Shown: positions 42,842-52,581, numbered from the stretch's first letter. The stretch is 64,000 nucleotides of DNA from Allosphingosinicella vermicomposti (GCF_003012815.1 NZ_PXYJ01000002.1:372001-436000), one strand, 5' to 3'. Program-made: numbers and translations. Notes: generated from the sequence alone by a model not told the origin.

Positions 42842-42858
42842 TTGGGAAAATATCCCAA
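42842..42858. promoter_or_regulatory. Inverted repeat upstream of the psp promoter, possible enhancer site
   Basis: TTGGGA-AAATA-TCCCAA, about 100 bp upstream of the expected transcript start, a usual distance for an enhancer-binding protein of the PspF type. The sequence itself does not prove this. Confidence 0.4.
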
Positions 42859-42879
42859 ATGTCGGGACGCACTTTTTAA

Positions 42880-42963
42880 CGTCATGCTGGACTTGTTTCA
42901 GCATCCATGCCGGTGACATCGCGATGGTGTCACGATGGACCCTGACACAAGTTCAGGGTGACG
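42880..42963. repeat. CGTCATGCTGGAC-type palindromic repeat
   Basis: CGTCATGCTGGACTTGTTTC..GCATCCA faces TGGACCCTGACACAAGTTC..GGGTGACG. It occupies most of the 467-bp psp-SulP gap; the remainder (42964-43163) has only a short CCCGG/CCGGG stem and no gene. Confidence 0.8.
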
Positions 42964-43163
42964 AATTGGACTTGGGGGCAGGGAATATAGCGCCAAGCAC
43001 ATGCTTGCATTGCCCGCCATCCCGGTTAAGAGGCGCGCATTCGCATGGACCCGGTGAAAATCCGGGTGGCTATTCCGGCCGCCGATCCGCCGGATAACAT
43101 CACACATGTTAGAACCTTTACGCCGCCTCATGCGGCGCCATGTGCCTTGATGTGGACTTCCCT

Positions 43164-44660
43164 ATGACCGAGACTTTTTCCAATTACCGCAGCCAGTGGT
43201 TTAGCGACGGCCCCGGCATGCGCCGCGACATTTTGGCGGGCATCGTCGTTGCCCTCGCGCTCATTCCAGAAGCCATCGGATTTTCGATCATTGCGGGCGT
43301 CGATCCGCGCGTCGGCCTTTATGCCTCCGTCGCGATCGCGATCGTTATCGCTTTTACCGGCGGGCGCCCCGGCATGATTTCCGCCGCGACGGCGGCAGTG
43401 GCCGTGGTCGTCGTGCCGCTGGTGCGCGATCATGGCGTCGATTATCTGTTCGCGGCCACCATACTCATGGGCCTTATCCAGATCGTCGCAGGCCTCCTCC
43501 GCCTCGACCTCCTGATGCAGTTCGTGTCGCGATCGGTCATCACCGGCTTCGTCAACGCGCTCGCCATCCTGATCTTCATGGCGCAATTGCCGCAGCTGAC
43601 CGGCGTAACCTGGGAAGCCTATGCGATGATCGCGGGCGGGCTTGCCATCATTTACCTGTTCCCGCGCCTGACCAAGGCCGTCCCCTCCCCCCTCGTCGCG
43701 ATCCTGGTGCTGAGCGCGATCAGCATCGGCATGGGACTGTCAGTCAATAGAGTGGGGGATATGGGCGCGCTTCCGGAAGGGCTTCCCGCCTTTGCTCTTC
43801 CCAATGTGCCGCTGACCCTCGACACGCTACGGATCATCCTGCCTTATTCGCTGACCATGGCCGCGGTCGGCCTGCTTGAATCGCTCCTCACCGCGCAGAT
43901 CGTCGATGACATGACGGACACGGAGAGCGACAAGAAGCGGGAATGCGCGGGGCAAGGCAGCGCCAATATCGTCGCGGCCTTCTTCGGCGGCATGGGCGGC
44001 TGCGCGATGATCGGCCAGTCAGTGATCAATGTAACGTCGGGCGGGCGGGGGCGGCTGTCGACTTTCGTCGCTGGCGCCTTCCTTCTATTCCTGCTTGCCG
44101 TGCTGGGGCCGTTTGTCGGGCAGATTCCGATGCCCGCCCTCGTCGCGGTGATGATCATGGTATCCATCGGGACGTTCAGCTGGAATTCGATTCCGAACCT
44201 GCGCCGTCATCCAGCAACGTCATCCGTCGTCATGGTGACGACAGTGGTCGTGGTCGTCGCCACTCACGACCTCTCGCTCGGCGTGCTGGCGGGTGTGTTG
44301 CTGTCTGGCATCTTCTTCGCTGCCAAGGTCCAGCGCATGTTCGCAGTCGAGCGCAGCCTGTCCGCCGATGGCACCAAGGCCACCTATTGCGTGACCGGGC
44401 AAATCTTCTTCGCCTCTGTCGACCGCTTCACCCGCGCCTTTCAGGTCGAGGATGATGCCAAAAACGTGCTGATCGACGTATCGGCAGCGCATTTCTGGGA
44501 CATTTCCGGCGTTGGCGCGCTCGACAAGATTGTTGCCCGTTTGCGCCGCGAAGGCCGGTCCGTCGAGGTGGTCGGCTATAATCGCGCGAGCGCCGACATC
44601 ATCGACAAGTTCGCCTTGTACGACAAGACCGGTGTCGAGATCGGCGCCGTGCCGCACTGA
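43164..44660 (+). CDS. SulP family anion transporter with STAS domain
   Basis: A 498-residue membrane protein: 10-14 helices (about 20-380) with [27 protein letters not shown] near the start and [30 protein letters not shown] in the middle (shown by [10 protein letters not shown] and KRECAGQG), followed by a C-terminal STAS domain (about 395-498: [21 protein letters not shown]). The start at 43164 (MTETFSNYR) is preferred over 43140, but neither has a strong binding site. Members transport sulfate, bicarbonate or other anions; no cysteine or carbonate gene nearby narrows the choice. Single gene. Confidence 0.92.
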   Translation: MTETFSNYRSQWFSDGPGMRRDILAGIVVALALIPEAIGFSIIAGVDPRVGLYASVAIAIVIAFTGGRPGMISAATAAVAVVVVPLVRDHGVDYLFAATILMGLIQIVAGLLRLDLLMQFVSRSVITGFVNALAILIFMAQLPQLTGVTWEAYAMIAGGLAIIYLFPRLTKAVPSPLVAILVLSAISIGMGLSVNRVGDMGALPEGLPAFALPNVPLTLDTLRIILPYSLTMAAVGLLESLLTAQIVDDMTDTESDKKRECAGQGSANIVAAFFGGMGGCAMIGQSVINVTSGGRGRLSTFVAGAFLLFLLAVLGPFVGQIPMPALVAVMIMVSIGTFSWNSIPNLRRHPATSSVVMVTTVVVVVATHDLSLGVLAGVLLSGIFFAAKVQRMFAVERSLSADGTKATYCVTGQIFFASVDRFTRAFQVEDDAKNVLIDVSAAHFWDISGVGALDKIVARLRREGRSVEVVGYNRASADIIDKFALYDKTGVEIGAVPH

Positions 44661-44664
44661 CGGA

Positions 44665-44982
44665 TTAGTCGATCACCGTTTGCTGGATGGGCGGAGCGCG
44701 GAAGGGGCCACGGCGGATCATGCGGATGGCAGGCGGGCGGACCGCGTCCAATATCTTGCCGCCCGCCATGAACACCGCGACGGTGCAGGCCGCGAAGAGC
44801 AAGATTCCCGGGAGGCCTGGATAATGCTCGATATAATCGGCACCGCGACTCGTCGCGCCGAGCGCGAGGGCGTAGATGATCGCAAAGGCTTCGAAGCGGT
44901 TTTTGATCGTGAAGAGCCCGGCAAGTCGCGTCCACATGCCAGGCTTTGAGCAATTTCCAGACCAGTTGCGGTTTCGCGCCAT
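44665..44982 (-). CDS. Conserved small inner-membrane protein
   Basis: A 105-residue protein with two hydrophobic helices (FEAFAIIYALALGAT and LPGILLFAACTVAVFMAGG) separated by RGADYIEHYPG, and a basic tail rich in Arg/Pro. ATG 44982 follows AGGAA; the longer in-frame extension has no signal. I recall the TIKNRFEAFAIIYALALGA pattern in sphingomonad hypothetical proteins. It is convergent with SulP, with 4 bp between. Function unknown. Confidence 0.65.
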   Translation of the reverse strand: MARNRNWSGNCSKPGMWTRLAGLFTIKNRFEAFAIIYALALGATSRGADYIEHYPGLPGILLFAACTVAVFMAGGKILDAVRPPAIRMIRRGPFRAPPIQQTVID

Positions 44983-45102
44983 TTCCTGTTCGATATGGTT
45001 AAATTTTTGTAAAGGATTTCGACAGGAACGAGCGGGACAGGCGCGCCGTTCCGGCTGTCCGTCGGGTGGGTAGGCTCGTTTCGTCGGATTTAGCATACAT
45101 AT

Positions 45103-45183
45103 CGTCATTCCGGCGAAAGCCGGAATCTCGTGGCGGGAGAGCGCCTATTCGTCCCGAGACCCCCGGCGTTCGCCGGGGTGACG
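45103..45183. repeat. CGTCATTCC-type palindromic repeat, second copy
   Basis: CGTCATTCCGGCGAAAGCC..GGAATCTC faces GAGACCCCCGGCGTTCGCC..GGGGTGACG. It fills most of the 243-bp gap between the small membrane protein and the response regulator. Confidence 0.85.
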
Positions 45184-45225
45184 CCTTTGGTCCAGCTTTG
45201 ACCGGGGACAGAGGCAGATAGACGA

Positions 45226-45594
45226 TTAAGCCAGATACCCTTTGGCTTGGGCGGCTAGGCTCATGGGATCGAAGGGTTTGGCGATGACGCCTTTGACGCC
45301 GAGTGCCTTGAACTTTTCCACCTCATGCGCCTGTGTGCGGGCGGTGATGAAGACGACGGGGATGGTGCCGGTCGCGGGATCAGCCTGCAATTTGCCGAGC
45401 GTCGTCGGCCCGTCCATATTGGGCATCATCACGTCGAGCAGGATAAGTTCGGGCTGCCATTCCGCGGCGGTCGCAAGCGCTTCGGCCCCCGAGGATGCGG
45501 TGCGCACTTGCAGATCCGGATCGAGTTCAAGCGCGAGCGAGGCGACTTCGCGAATATCATCCTCGTCATCGACATAGAGAATACGCGTCGGCAT
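45226..45594 (-). CDS. Single-domain response regulator
   Basis: A 122-residue stand-alone REC domain: acidic pair in LYVDDEDDI, phosphoacceptor Asp in ILLDVMMPNMDG (about D53), Thr/Ser in VVFITART and Lys in IAKPFDP. There is no output domain, so it is a CheY/Spo0F-like relay. The ATG lies in TGATG with the kinase stop, so the two are translationally coupled, and the kinase ends in two REC domains of its own. It probably takes phosphate from that kinase or a phosphotransferase elsewhere. Confidence 0.93.
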   Translation of the reverse strand: MPTRILYVDDEDDIREVASLALELDPDLQVRTASSGAEALATAAEWQPELILLDVMMPNMDGPTTLGKLQADPATGTIPVVFITARTQAHEVEKFKALGVKGVIAKPFDPMSLAAQAKGYLA

Positions 45595-48113
45595 CAACCT
45601 GTCCTTCTGCTTGCATCGCCAGGCGGGGCCGTCACCAGCACTTCGACCGTATCGACAAGGCGCCCAAGGCTGGCTCGCGATTTGGTGAGCACCGCATCGA
45701 CCTCGCGGGCGAGGCGCGGGTCGGCATCCTGAGCGGAGAAGATAACGATTGGAATAGGCTTGCCATCGTCGCGGCGCAGGTCCGGCAGCAGCTCGAGCCC
45801 CGATCCGTCGGCAAGGCCGAGATCGAGGATGACGAGATCGAAATCGTCCTTGGCAAGCGCGGCGCGGGCGGTTTCCAGCCCCGGGACCGAATGGACGATC
45901 GCGCGACGGTCGAATGCGGTGGCGACGATGTTCAGCACGTCGGGGTCATCGTCGACATGCAGTATGCGCGGCTGGCCATTGGCGCCAAGGTCGAGCACGT
46001 CGCGAACGCGGGCAATGAGCCGGTCGAGCGGCAGCGGCTTTTGCAGCCAGTCGACTACGGAAAGGGCCTGCGAAATTTCGCCCTCCACATCGTCCTCATG
46101 GGTGGAAACGACAATGATCGGCGTGGCCGCGTGGCGTGGATCGGCGCGGAGGCTCCGGATCAGACCGATTCCATCCTCGTCCGGCAGCAGCAGGTCGAGG
46201 ATGATCGCGGCATAACGCTGCTCTTCCAGGCGGGCATGCAGGGCGTCGGCGCTGTCGACGATGTCGCAGGCAAAGCCCACTTCGCCGAGTGCCTCTTCGA
46301 TCTGCGCGGCGCAGGCAGCGTCGCTGTCGCAGATAAGGATGCGCTGTTCGGCGCGGCGGGGCAGCGCGCCGTCCGTGCCGCAGGGTAGATCAACGTGAAA
46401 GACCGTACCCTCGCCCTCCACCGTGTCGAAGCTGACGGAGCCGCGCAGCCGCGAGACGATTTCCCTGACGATCGAAAGGCCGAGGCCGGTGCCGCCCTTC
46501 TGCCGCGCGTCCGAACTGTCGGCCTGCGCGAATTTGGAGAAGATACGGGCGCGGAACGCCTCCGGGATGCCGTCGCCGCGATCTTCCACCGTGACGCGAT
46601 AGCGGCGGTCGAGTGGAGCGGTGGAAAGGCGTACCACTTCCCCCTTGGGCGAGAATTTGATCGCGTTGGAAACGAGGTTCGTCACCACCTGCATCAGACG
46701 ATCGGGATCGGCGAGCACCTTCGCGCCTTCATCGCCAGGCTCGAGTGCCAGCTGCACCCCAAAGGAATCGGCATAGCCCTGATTGGCCTGAACCGCCTGA
46801 CGCAGTAGGGGCTGGAGCAGGATCGGGCGGACGTCGAACTCCATCTTGCCGGATTCGATTTTTTCGATGTCCAGAATGTCGTTGATCAGGCGGACGAGGC
46901 GTTCGCTGTTCGAATGGGCGATTTCGATCAACCGGGCCGCCTTGTCGGGAAGAGCACCCGCCGCGCCGCCGGACAAAAGGCCGAGCGAGCCCGCGATCGA
47001 GGTGAGCGGCGTGCGCAGTTCGTGGCTGACCGTCGAAACGAACTCGCTCTTCATCTGCTCAACCTGGCGGCGCTCGGTAATGTCGCGAACGATGGCGACG
47101 AAATGCGTGCCGTCCGCCAGCTTCATCGGGCTGATCGATACATCGGTGGGGAAGGTGCCGCCATCGCTGCGCCGCGCCCAATATTCTTCCGAATGACGCG
47201 CACTGTCCGGCGCGACGCCGAGGCGCTGAAGGAAGCTTTGCGAGGCGCCCTGATCGGGGGCGACTTCAAACAGCACGCCGACGTCGCGGCGGACGAGTTC
47301 GTCCGTGCGGTAGCCGAACATCGCCTCGGCCGCCCGGTTCGCGGTTTCGACACTGCCGCTGGGATTGAGAGTGATGATCGCATCGCGCGCGCTGTCGAGG
47401 ATCGCCTGCTGTCGGGCCGACGTATCTTCCAACCGGTCAAGAGCGCGGCGACGGGCCGCCATTGTCCGGGCGATCATGATCGCGGCGACGGTCAGCGACA
47501 GGGACAGCAGGGCGAGAATACCGAATGTCATCAATTGCGTGCGATAGCGCGCCCCGTCCGCACGATCCGAAGCGGCGGCGAGCCAGTTCTTTTCGGCATC
47601 GTCCATCCGCTGAATTTGAGTGCGGATGTCGTCCATCAGCATCTTGCCGCGGCCCGAGCGAACGTGGGCGATCGCCGCGCTTCTCTGACCCTGCTGGCCC
47701 AAGCGAATTGCTTCGTCGGCAAAAGCCACTTTCTGCGCTGCAAGCGCACGGAGACGCTCGACAAGCGGACTGATGGCCGGGCGGCTGCGCGCCTCATCGT
47801 CCAGCGCGGAAAGACCATCGCGCAGGCGGCCCCGCGCGGTTTGATAGGGCTGAAGGTAGGAAGGATCCTCGGTCAACAGATAGCCGCGCTGACCAGTTTC
47901 CACGTCCTGCATCAGCGAGAGCAGGTCGTTGATCTGGAAACGGCTCTGATAGGATTGGATCGCGGTCTGGCGCAATTCCCGCACCTGGCGGAATTCCTGG
48001 GCAAGGAGCAGGCCGAGGATAATCAGGGCCACCGGTATCGCGCCAATGCCGATCAGTACGGGCCAGCCCAGTCCGCGGCGTTTTACTCTGCTACTGGCCA
48101 CCGATCGCGACAT
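45594..48113 (-). CDS. CHASE3-PAS hybrid sensor histidine kinase with two receiver domains
   Basis: An 839-residue hybrid kinase. Membrane helix 18-40; CHASE3 extracytoplasmic sensor about 42-185 (MQDVETGQRGYLLTEDPSYL); second helix 195-216; PAS about 230-350; HisKA with H364 in TVSHELRTPL; HATPase with N-box NLVSNAIKF, G1 DRGDGIP and G2 GTGLGL (541-546); REC1 about 590-705 with D640; REC2 about 715-830 with D764. The frame extends to 48572 but that part is spurious; ATG 48113 gives the membrane anchor. All phosphotransfer residues are present. The signal is not predictable from CHASE3 alone. Confidence 0.93.
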   Translation of the reverse strand: MSRSVASSRVKRRGLGWPVLIGIGAIPVALIILGLLLAQEFRQVRELRQTAIQSYQSRFQINDLLSLMQDVETGQRGYLLTEDPSYLQPYQTARGRLRDGLSALDDEARSRPAISPLVERLRALAAQKVAFADEAIRLGQQGQRSAAIAHVRSGRGKMLMDDIRTQIQRMDDAEKNWLAAASDRADGARYRTQLMTFGILALLSLSLTVAAIMIARTMAARRRALDRLEDTSARQQAILDSARDAIITLNPSGSVETANRAAEAMFGYRTDELVRRDVGVLFEVAPDQGASQSFLQRLGVAPDSARHSEEYWARRSDGGTFPTDVSISPMKLADGTHFVAIVRDITERRQVEQMKSEFVSTVSHELRTPLTSIAGSLGLLSGGAAGALPDKAARLIEIAHSNSERLVRLINDILDIEKIESGKMEFDVRPILLQPLLRQAVQANQGYADSFGVQLALEPGDEGAKVLADPDRLMQVVTNLVSNAIKFSPKGEVVRLSTAPLDRRYRVTVEDRGDGIPEAFRARIFSKFAQADSSDARQKGGTGLGLSIVREIVSRLRGSVSFDTVEGEGTVFHVDLPCGTDGALPRRAEQRILICDSDAACAAQIEEALGEVGFACDIVDSADALHARLEEQRYAAIILDLLLPDEDGIGLIRSLRADPRHAATPIIVVSTHEDDVEGEISQALSVVDWLQKPLPLDRLIARVRDVLDLGANGQPRILHVDDDPDVLNIVATAFDRRAIVHSVPGLETARAALAKDDFDLVILDLGLADGSGLELLPDLRRDDGKPIPIVIFSAQDADPRLAREVDAVLTKSRASLGRLVDTVEVLVTAPPGDASRRTG

Positions 48114-48160
48114 CGGGCCAGAGATAAGGCCGCCGGGCTCGCTGGCAAGGCGAAAAGAAG

Positions 48161-48200
48161 CGGGGCGCCTTCCAGCTTCCGGCCGGAAAGCGCCCCTTTT
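48161..48200 (-). terminator. Terminator between sugar permease and kinase
   Basis: GGGGCGCCTTCC and GGAAAGCGCCCC pair (one mismatch) with T-rich flanks on both sides, 20 bp past the permease stop. It can work in either direction. Confidence 0.75.
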
Positions 48201-48219
48201 TACAGTTTTGTCTGCGATA

Positions 48220-49530
48220 TCAGATTTGTACGGGCACCTCAGCCATGTCGACTTCCGTGTGCGGACGCCGGGCGTACCAGCCGAAGGCCGCGATGCCGAG
48301 ATAGCAGATCGCCGGAACGATGAAGGCCATGCGGATCGAGGATGCGTCGGACACGAGGCCCGCGAGCGGGGGTACGATCGCGCCGCCGACGATCGCGGTG
48401 GCGAGGAGGCCGGAGCCTTCCGCCGCGCGCGTCCCCAACCCTTCCGAAGCGAGGCTGAAGATAGTCGGGAACATGATCGAGTTGAACAGGCCAATCGCCA
48501 GCAGCGAATAGCCCGCCACCGTGCCAGCCGTGTTCGCCGAGACGAGCAGCAGCAGGACGTTAACCAACGCATAGGTGGTCAGCACCTTGCCCGGCGAGAA
48601 GACGCGCAGGATGCCGGAGCCGATGAAACGGCCCACCATCGCACCGCCCCAATAGAGGCCGACGAGATGGCCCGCCGACACCTGATCAATGCCGAGCACG
48701 TCATTCTGGGTCAGGTAAAGGACGATGTAGGAGCCGATCGCCACTTCCGCGCCGACATAGAGGAAGATGCCGAGCGTACCGAAAGCGAAACGCGGACGCC
48801 TCAGCAGATCGAATGATTTGAACAGGCCACCCGAAGGCGCGGGCTGTTCGACGAGGCGATTGCGGCGCAGCCACACCGCGCCCGCGACGATGGCGAGCGC
48901 GATGGCGAGGCCGATATAGGTTTGCGTCACTACACGCGCTTCTTCGGCGCGATAAGCGGTGAGTGCATCGCCCGACAGCGCGGACGGATCGACGGTGGCG
49001 AGCGCACCCAAGATCAGCGAGGCGCCGACGATCGGGAAGATCGTGGTGCCTAGCGAGTTGAACGCCTGCGCAAAGGTCAGGCGGCTATGCGCCGTCTGCG
49101 GCTTGCCGAGCAGCGAGATAAGCGGATTGGCCACCACCTGCACAATCGTAATGCCTGCCGCGAGCACGAACAATGCGCCGAGGAAGGTGACGAACAGGCC
49201 GGACGACGCCGCAGGGATGAAGAACAGACAGCCCGCCGTCATGGTGAGCAGGCCGATCACCGCGGTGCGCATGTAGCCGAACTTGCGCACCAGCCCGGCG
49301 GCGGGAATGGAAATGAGGAAATAGGCGCTGAAGAAGGCGGACTGGATCAGCATCGCCTCAAAATCCGAAAGGACGAACAGATCCTTCAGCTTGGGGATGA
49401 GGACGTCGTTGAGGCTGGTGATGCCGCCAAAGACAAAAAACAAAATGAAAACGAAGATGCGGAGATCCGCCGGTGCGTCATCGCCGGGCGTCGCCGCGGC
49501 GCGCGCCCCATTTGCCGGAGCCAAAGCCAT
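48220..49530 (-). CDS. Sugar MFS permease (FucP/glucose-galactose type)
   Basis: A 436-residue transporter of 12 helices. FFVFGGITSLNDVLIPKLKDLF (about 30-51) and QSAFFSAYFLISIPAAGLVRKFGY are typical of the FucP/GluP family, as are QVVANPLISLLG, LTFAQAFNSLGTTIFPI and FMVGRFIGS-like WGGAMVGRFIG. Start ATG 49530, with GGGAGGGTAAGAGG upstream. It lies downstream of the maltodextrin receptor but behind that gene's terminator; a small palindrome (49613-49630) in its promoter region may be an operator. Most likely it brings glucose or maltose into the cytoplasm. Confidence 0.9.
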   Translation of the reverse strand: MALAPANGARAAATPGDDAPADLRIFVFILFFVFGGITSLNDVLIPKLKDLFVLSDFEAMLIQSAFFSAYFLISIPAAGLVRKFGYMRTAVIGLLTMTAGCLFFIPAASSGLFVTFLGALFVLAAGITIVQVVANPLISLLGKPQTAHSRLTFAQAFNSLGTTIFPIVGASLILGALATVDPSALSGDALTAYRAEEARVVTQTYIGLAIALAIVAGAVWLRRNRLVEQPAPSGGLFKSFDLLRRPRFAFGTLGIFLYVGAEVAIGSYIVLYLTQNDVLGIDQVSAGHLVGLYWGGAMVGRFIGSGILRVFSPGKVLTTYALVNVLLLLVSANTAGTVAGYSLLAIGLFNSIMFPTIFSLASEGLGTRAAEGSGLLATAIVGGAIVPPLAGLVSDASSIRMAFIVPAICYLGIAAFGWYARRPHTEVDMAEVPVQI

Positions 49531-49612
49531 CCTCTTACCCTCCCTGTGAACGCTCTCTAAAAGATGCGTGCTTTTGTGCCGCGTTTATCGCGAATGTCGA
49601 GAGCTTAATCGA

Positions 49613-49630
49613 ATGGACGTTCAAGTCCAT
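49613..49630. promoter_or_regulatory. Palindrome upstream of the sugar permease
   Basis: ATGGAC-GTTCAA-GTCCAT: 6-bp perfect arms, about 85 bp before the permease start. Possible operator; it does not match the GCAAA-type sites of the neighbouring regulon. Confidence 0.35.
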
Positions 49631-49651
49631 GGTCGCGATGGTCCGCACATA

Positions 49652-49687
49652 GAAAAAGCCCCGCCGAACTTTCGTACGACGGGGCTT
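49652..49687 (-). terminator. Terminator of the TonB-dependent receptor gene
   Basis: AAGCCCCG/CGGGGCTT stem followed, on the minus strand, by TTTTTC, 15 bp past the receptor stop. Confidence 0.88.
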
Positions 49688-49701
49688 CCCTGTTCAACGG
49701 C

Positions 49702-52410
49702 TTAGAATTTGTAGTTGAAGCCCGCCATGAAGCGGCGGCCATAGGACTGATAGTTGCGGATCTGCGCCGGGGCGTCGTTGACGACCGACACAAATGGCTC
49801 GTCCGTCAAATTCTGGCCCTGAAGGAAGACCGACAGGCCTTCGAGCGTGCTTCCAGGCTGGAAGTCATAGCCGATCTGCGCATCGACGATGGTTTCGGCA
49901 AGCGCCCGGCGAAGCTCACGCTCGCCGCCCTGACCGGTGAACACGCCTTGGAACGACGTGCGATAACGCATGCTAGTGCGCGCGTTGAAGCCCCACTTTT
50001 CGAAGAACAAGGTGCCGTTCGCCACCCAGCGCGAATAATCGGGCATATCTTCAGAGTCCGCGTCCGGTCCCGGCTGAACCGACGTCTTGGTGTAGCCGAC
50101 GCCACCGGTGAAACCGAAGCCGTCGAGAGCCGAGGTGAAGACATCGAACGGAAGAGTACCAGCCAATTCGGCGCCGTAGAGCGATCCACCCGACCCGTTG
50201 ACCGGACGATCGAGCGAGCCGATCATCGTCGGGATCGGGCCCGGCGCGGTCACTGGAAGGCCGGTGTAATCGTACGGTTCGATCTCACGATAGATGTAGG
50301 TTGACAGCTTCTTGTAGAAGAGCTGCAGGCCGACATAGCCCTTGGTGCCGAAATACTTCTCGATATTCAGATCGCCGGCCCAAGCGCGGTAGGGACGCAG
50401 ATAGGGATTGCCCCCCTTGCCGTTGATGCGCTGGGTTACGACGTCAAAGCCGTAATCGAGGCTGACCTTCATATCCTCGAAGCGCGGACGCTGAATTTCG
50501 CGGGCTGCGGCAACGCGGATCACGAGATCGCTCGGGAAACGGAGCGAAAGGTTGAGGCTGGGGAGAATGTCCCAATAATCGTCACCCCGGGTGATCGGCA
50601 CCAGAGAGGCCGTCGCAATATTGATGAAGCCGCGCGACTTCTGCTCCGTATTCTGGGCGAGCACGCCGATATTGCCGGTCAGTTCCGCCGATCCAAGGGT
50701 CGACTGGATATCGGCCTGCAGATAAGCGGACATAATCCGCTCCGTGACAGAATAGGCCTTGGCCGGCACGTCCTTGCTGACGTTCGGAACCTTCACATAG
50801 ATGCCGTCGGCAAGCAGCTTGAACGGATCGTAGCTGAGCATCGGGCCGATGCCCATGAAGGAGAGGTCGGTCGGATCCAGACGATATTCTTCCGGAAGAA
50901 CCAACGAACGAGCGCCATCGGCGAGGTTCAGATAATATTCTTCCGGCGTCTTGGACTTGGTGCGATCGGTGTAAGCGAGGCCGCCGGTGAGCTTCGAGAA
51001 GAAGCCGTCGCCCAATTCCTTGCCGATCTTGATTTCGTAGCTCTTCAACTCATCGTCGATGATGCGGTCGTTATAATAGCCTTCCTGATGCCCCGTCGGC
51101 GCACCGCCGCCCCAGCCGAGCGGATCGGTAAGAACCATCAAATTCGGATCGGAATAATTGAGCAGGTGACTGGTGAAGCGCGTGCCACGACCATCGCTGA
51201 CGAAGGTCAGCGTATCGGTCGCGCCGACGCCGCCACCAGGGCCCGTGCCCGCGTTCGATTCAAGCGTCAGCTCGTTGCGATCCGTGCGCGAATAGCCGAA
51301 GTCGAAGCTTGCCGACCAGCCATCGCCACCGGTGTAGGCGAGGTTCAGGCCGCCCGAAAACACCTTCGAGTTCCGCTCGTAACCGTGATTGTTCACAACG
51401 CCTTCGACGCCGGTGAAGGTGCCAGAGCGGATCAGATCTTCGTCGACCTCATCCGGCGTCAGCACCGCACTGCTCCAGAAGAGCGGGAATTCGACGCCGC
51501 GCTTGATCTGCTTGTCCTTGAAGTCGCCGTAGAAACCGTCGAGGGTGAGCATCAGCGTGTCGGCGACGCGGGCCTGTACGGTGCCCTGAAGGCCAAGGCG
51601 CTCGAGCTGCGTCGAAACCACGAACGGCTTGACGCCACCGATAACCGGCGTGCCACCCGGACCTTCGGCATAACCCCAGCTTTCGAAATCCTCAACCTGA
51701 TAGGGTTCGTCGCTATAGGCGGCGGAGAGCGCGACACCGATCTGGTCGCCGCCAAACTGGCCGACATAGGTGCCGCTCAGGCGATAACCCATGTCATTGG
51801 AATCCGCATTGAGCTTGCCAAGGTCGGTGTAAACGCCCCGCGCGCCGAAGGCGAGGAGCGACTTGCCATATTCGAGCGGGCGAATGGTGCGGATGTCGAC
51901 CGTGCCGACCAAGCCCTGATGGACAAGGCTGGCCTGCGGCGATTTGAAGACGTCGACGCGACTGACGATTTCCGACGGATATTGATCGAATTCGACGTTG
52001 CGCTGTTCGCCGGTCGACGTCTGCGGACGGCCGTTCAGCGTGGTCGAGGAGAGGTCGGCGCTGGCACCGCGAATGGCGATCGAGTTCGCGCGGCCAAACA
52101 GGCGCTGGGCGGTGAGGCCCGGCAGGCGCGCGATGGATTCGCCGATCGACGCATCGGGAAGCTTGCCGATATCTTCAGCCGAGACCGATTCAACGATCTG
52201 GTTGGCTTCCTTTTTCGTTGCGACCGCGCTTTCCAGAGCGGCGCGGAAGCCGGTGACGACGATTTCTTCCTCACCCTCTTCCGGCGTTGCGGCGTCCTGC
52301 GCGGCGGCAGCGTCCTGCGTGTCCGCATCCTGCGCCATGGCCGGCGCGGCGGAAAGGGCGATCATCGCGGCGCTGCCCATCAGCGCGAGACGGCGAAATT
52401 CAAAATTCAT
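49702..52410 (-). CDS. TonB-dependent receptor for maltodextrin-type substrate
   Basis: A 902-residue outer-membrane receptor with signal peptide (residues 1-26, ending APAMAQ), TonB-box-like EEIVVTGFRAAL (49-60), plug domain (NQIVESVSAEDIGKLPDASIGESIARLPGL in parts; SIAIRGAS) and a 22-strand-type barrel ending RRFMAGFNYKF. The 'SVSAEDIGKLPD...' start is that of the Xanthomonas/Caulobacter carbohydrate-receptor group (TIGR01782-like). Divergent from the alpha-amylase, with shared operator-like sites between. Inferred cargo is maltodextrin from the neighbours; Caulobacter MalA is the closest concept I know. A GCAAA-type site covers its likely -10 element (AATAAT). Confidence 0.92.
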   Translation of the reverse strand: MNFEFRRLALMGSAAMIALSAAPAMAQDADTQDAAAAQDAATPEEGEEEIVVTGFRAALESAVATKKEANQIVESVSAEDIGKLPDASIGESIARLPGLTAQRLFGRANSIAIRGASADLSSTTLNGRPQTSTGEQRNVEFDQYPSEIVSRVDVFKSPQASLVHQGLVGTVDIRTIRPLEYGKSLLAFGARGVYTDLGKLNADSNDMGYRLSGTYVGQFGGDQIGVALSAAYSDEPYQVEDFESWGYAEGPGGTPVIGGVKPFVVSTQLERLGLQGTVQARVADTLMLTLDGFYGDFKDKQIKRGVEFPLFWSSAVLTPDEVDEDLIRSGTFTGVEGVVNNHGYERNSKVFSGGLNLAYTGGDGWSASFDFGYSRTDRNELTLESNAGTGPGGGVGATDTLTFVSDGRGTRFTSHLLNYSDPNLMVLTDPLGWGGGAPTGHQEGYYNDRIIDDELKSYEIKIGKELGDGFFSKLTGGLAYTDRTKSKTPEEYYLNLADGARSLVLPEEYRLDPTDLSFMGIGPMLSYDPFKLLADGIYVKVPNVSKDVPAKAYSVTERIMSAYLQADIQSTLGSAELTGNIGVLAQNTEQKSRGFINIATASLVPITRGDDYWDILPSLNLSLRFPSDLVIRVAAAREIQRPRFEDMKVSLDYGFDVVTQRINGKGGNPYLRPYRAWAGDLNIEKYFGTKGYVGLQLFYKKLSTYIYREIEPYDYTGLPVTAPGPIPTMIGSLDRPVNGSGGSLYGAELAGTLPFDVFTSALDGFGFTGGVGYTKTSVQPGPDADSEDMPDYSRWVANGTLFFEKWGFNARTSMRYRTSFQGVFTGQGGERELRRALAETIVDAQIGYDFQPGSTLEGLSVFLQGQNLTDEPFVSVVNDAPAQIRNYQSYGRRFMAGFNYKF

Positions 52411-52581
52411 GGCGAACCTCCCAGTTCACAGGCCGTCATGTCCCCCACGAACGGCCAATTGCATCCACGGCCGACCCGCGCGCAAAAGCGCGTGCGGCCG
52501 TCCAAACTCTCCATGGTCCGCCCGTAAGCGCCCCCGGCCAGCGATCCGCCATGCTCCTCTGGCATGGTTCTCCCGCCGGCT

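Noticed and set aside
43040-43075. Possible cobalamin-riboswitch-like stretch (GGACCCGGTGAAAATCCGGG)
   Set aside because: Only a short CCCGG/CCGGG stem is present; the B12 box and the remaining helices are missing, and the next gene is a SulP transporter.
42898-43131. 77-codon minus-strand frame before SulP
   Set aside because: Its C-terminal part is simply the translated palindromic repeat (HPELVSGS-type peptide) and it has no ribosome binding site.
48114-48572. 153-codon N-terminal extension of the hybrid kinase
   Set aside because: It would run through a terminator stem and overlap the permease gene on the same strand; the Ser/Arg/Cys-rich peptide is not protein-like, and ATG 48113 gives the expected membrane anchor.
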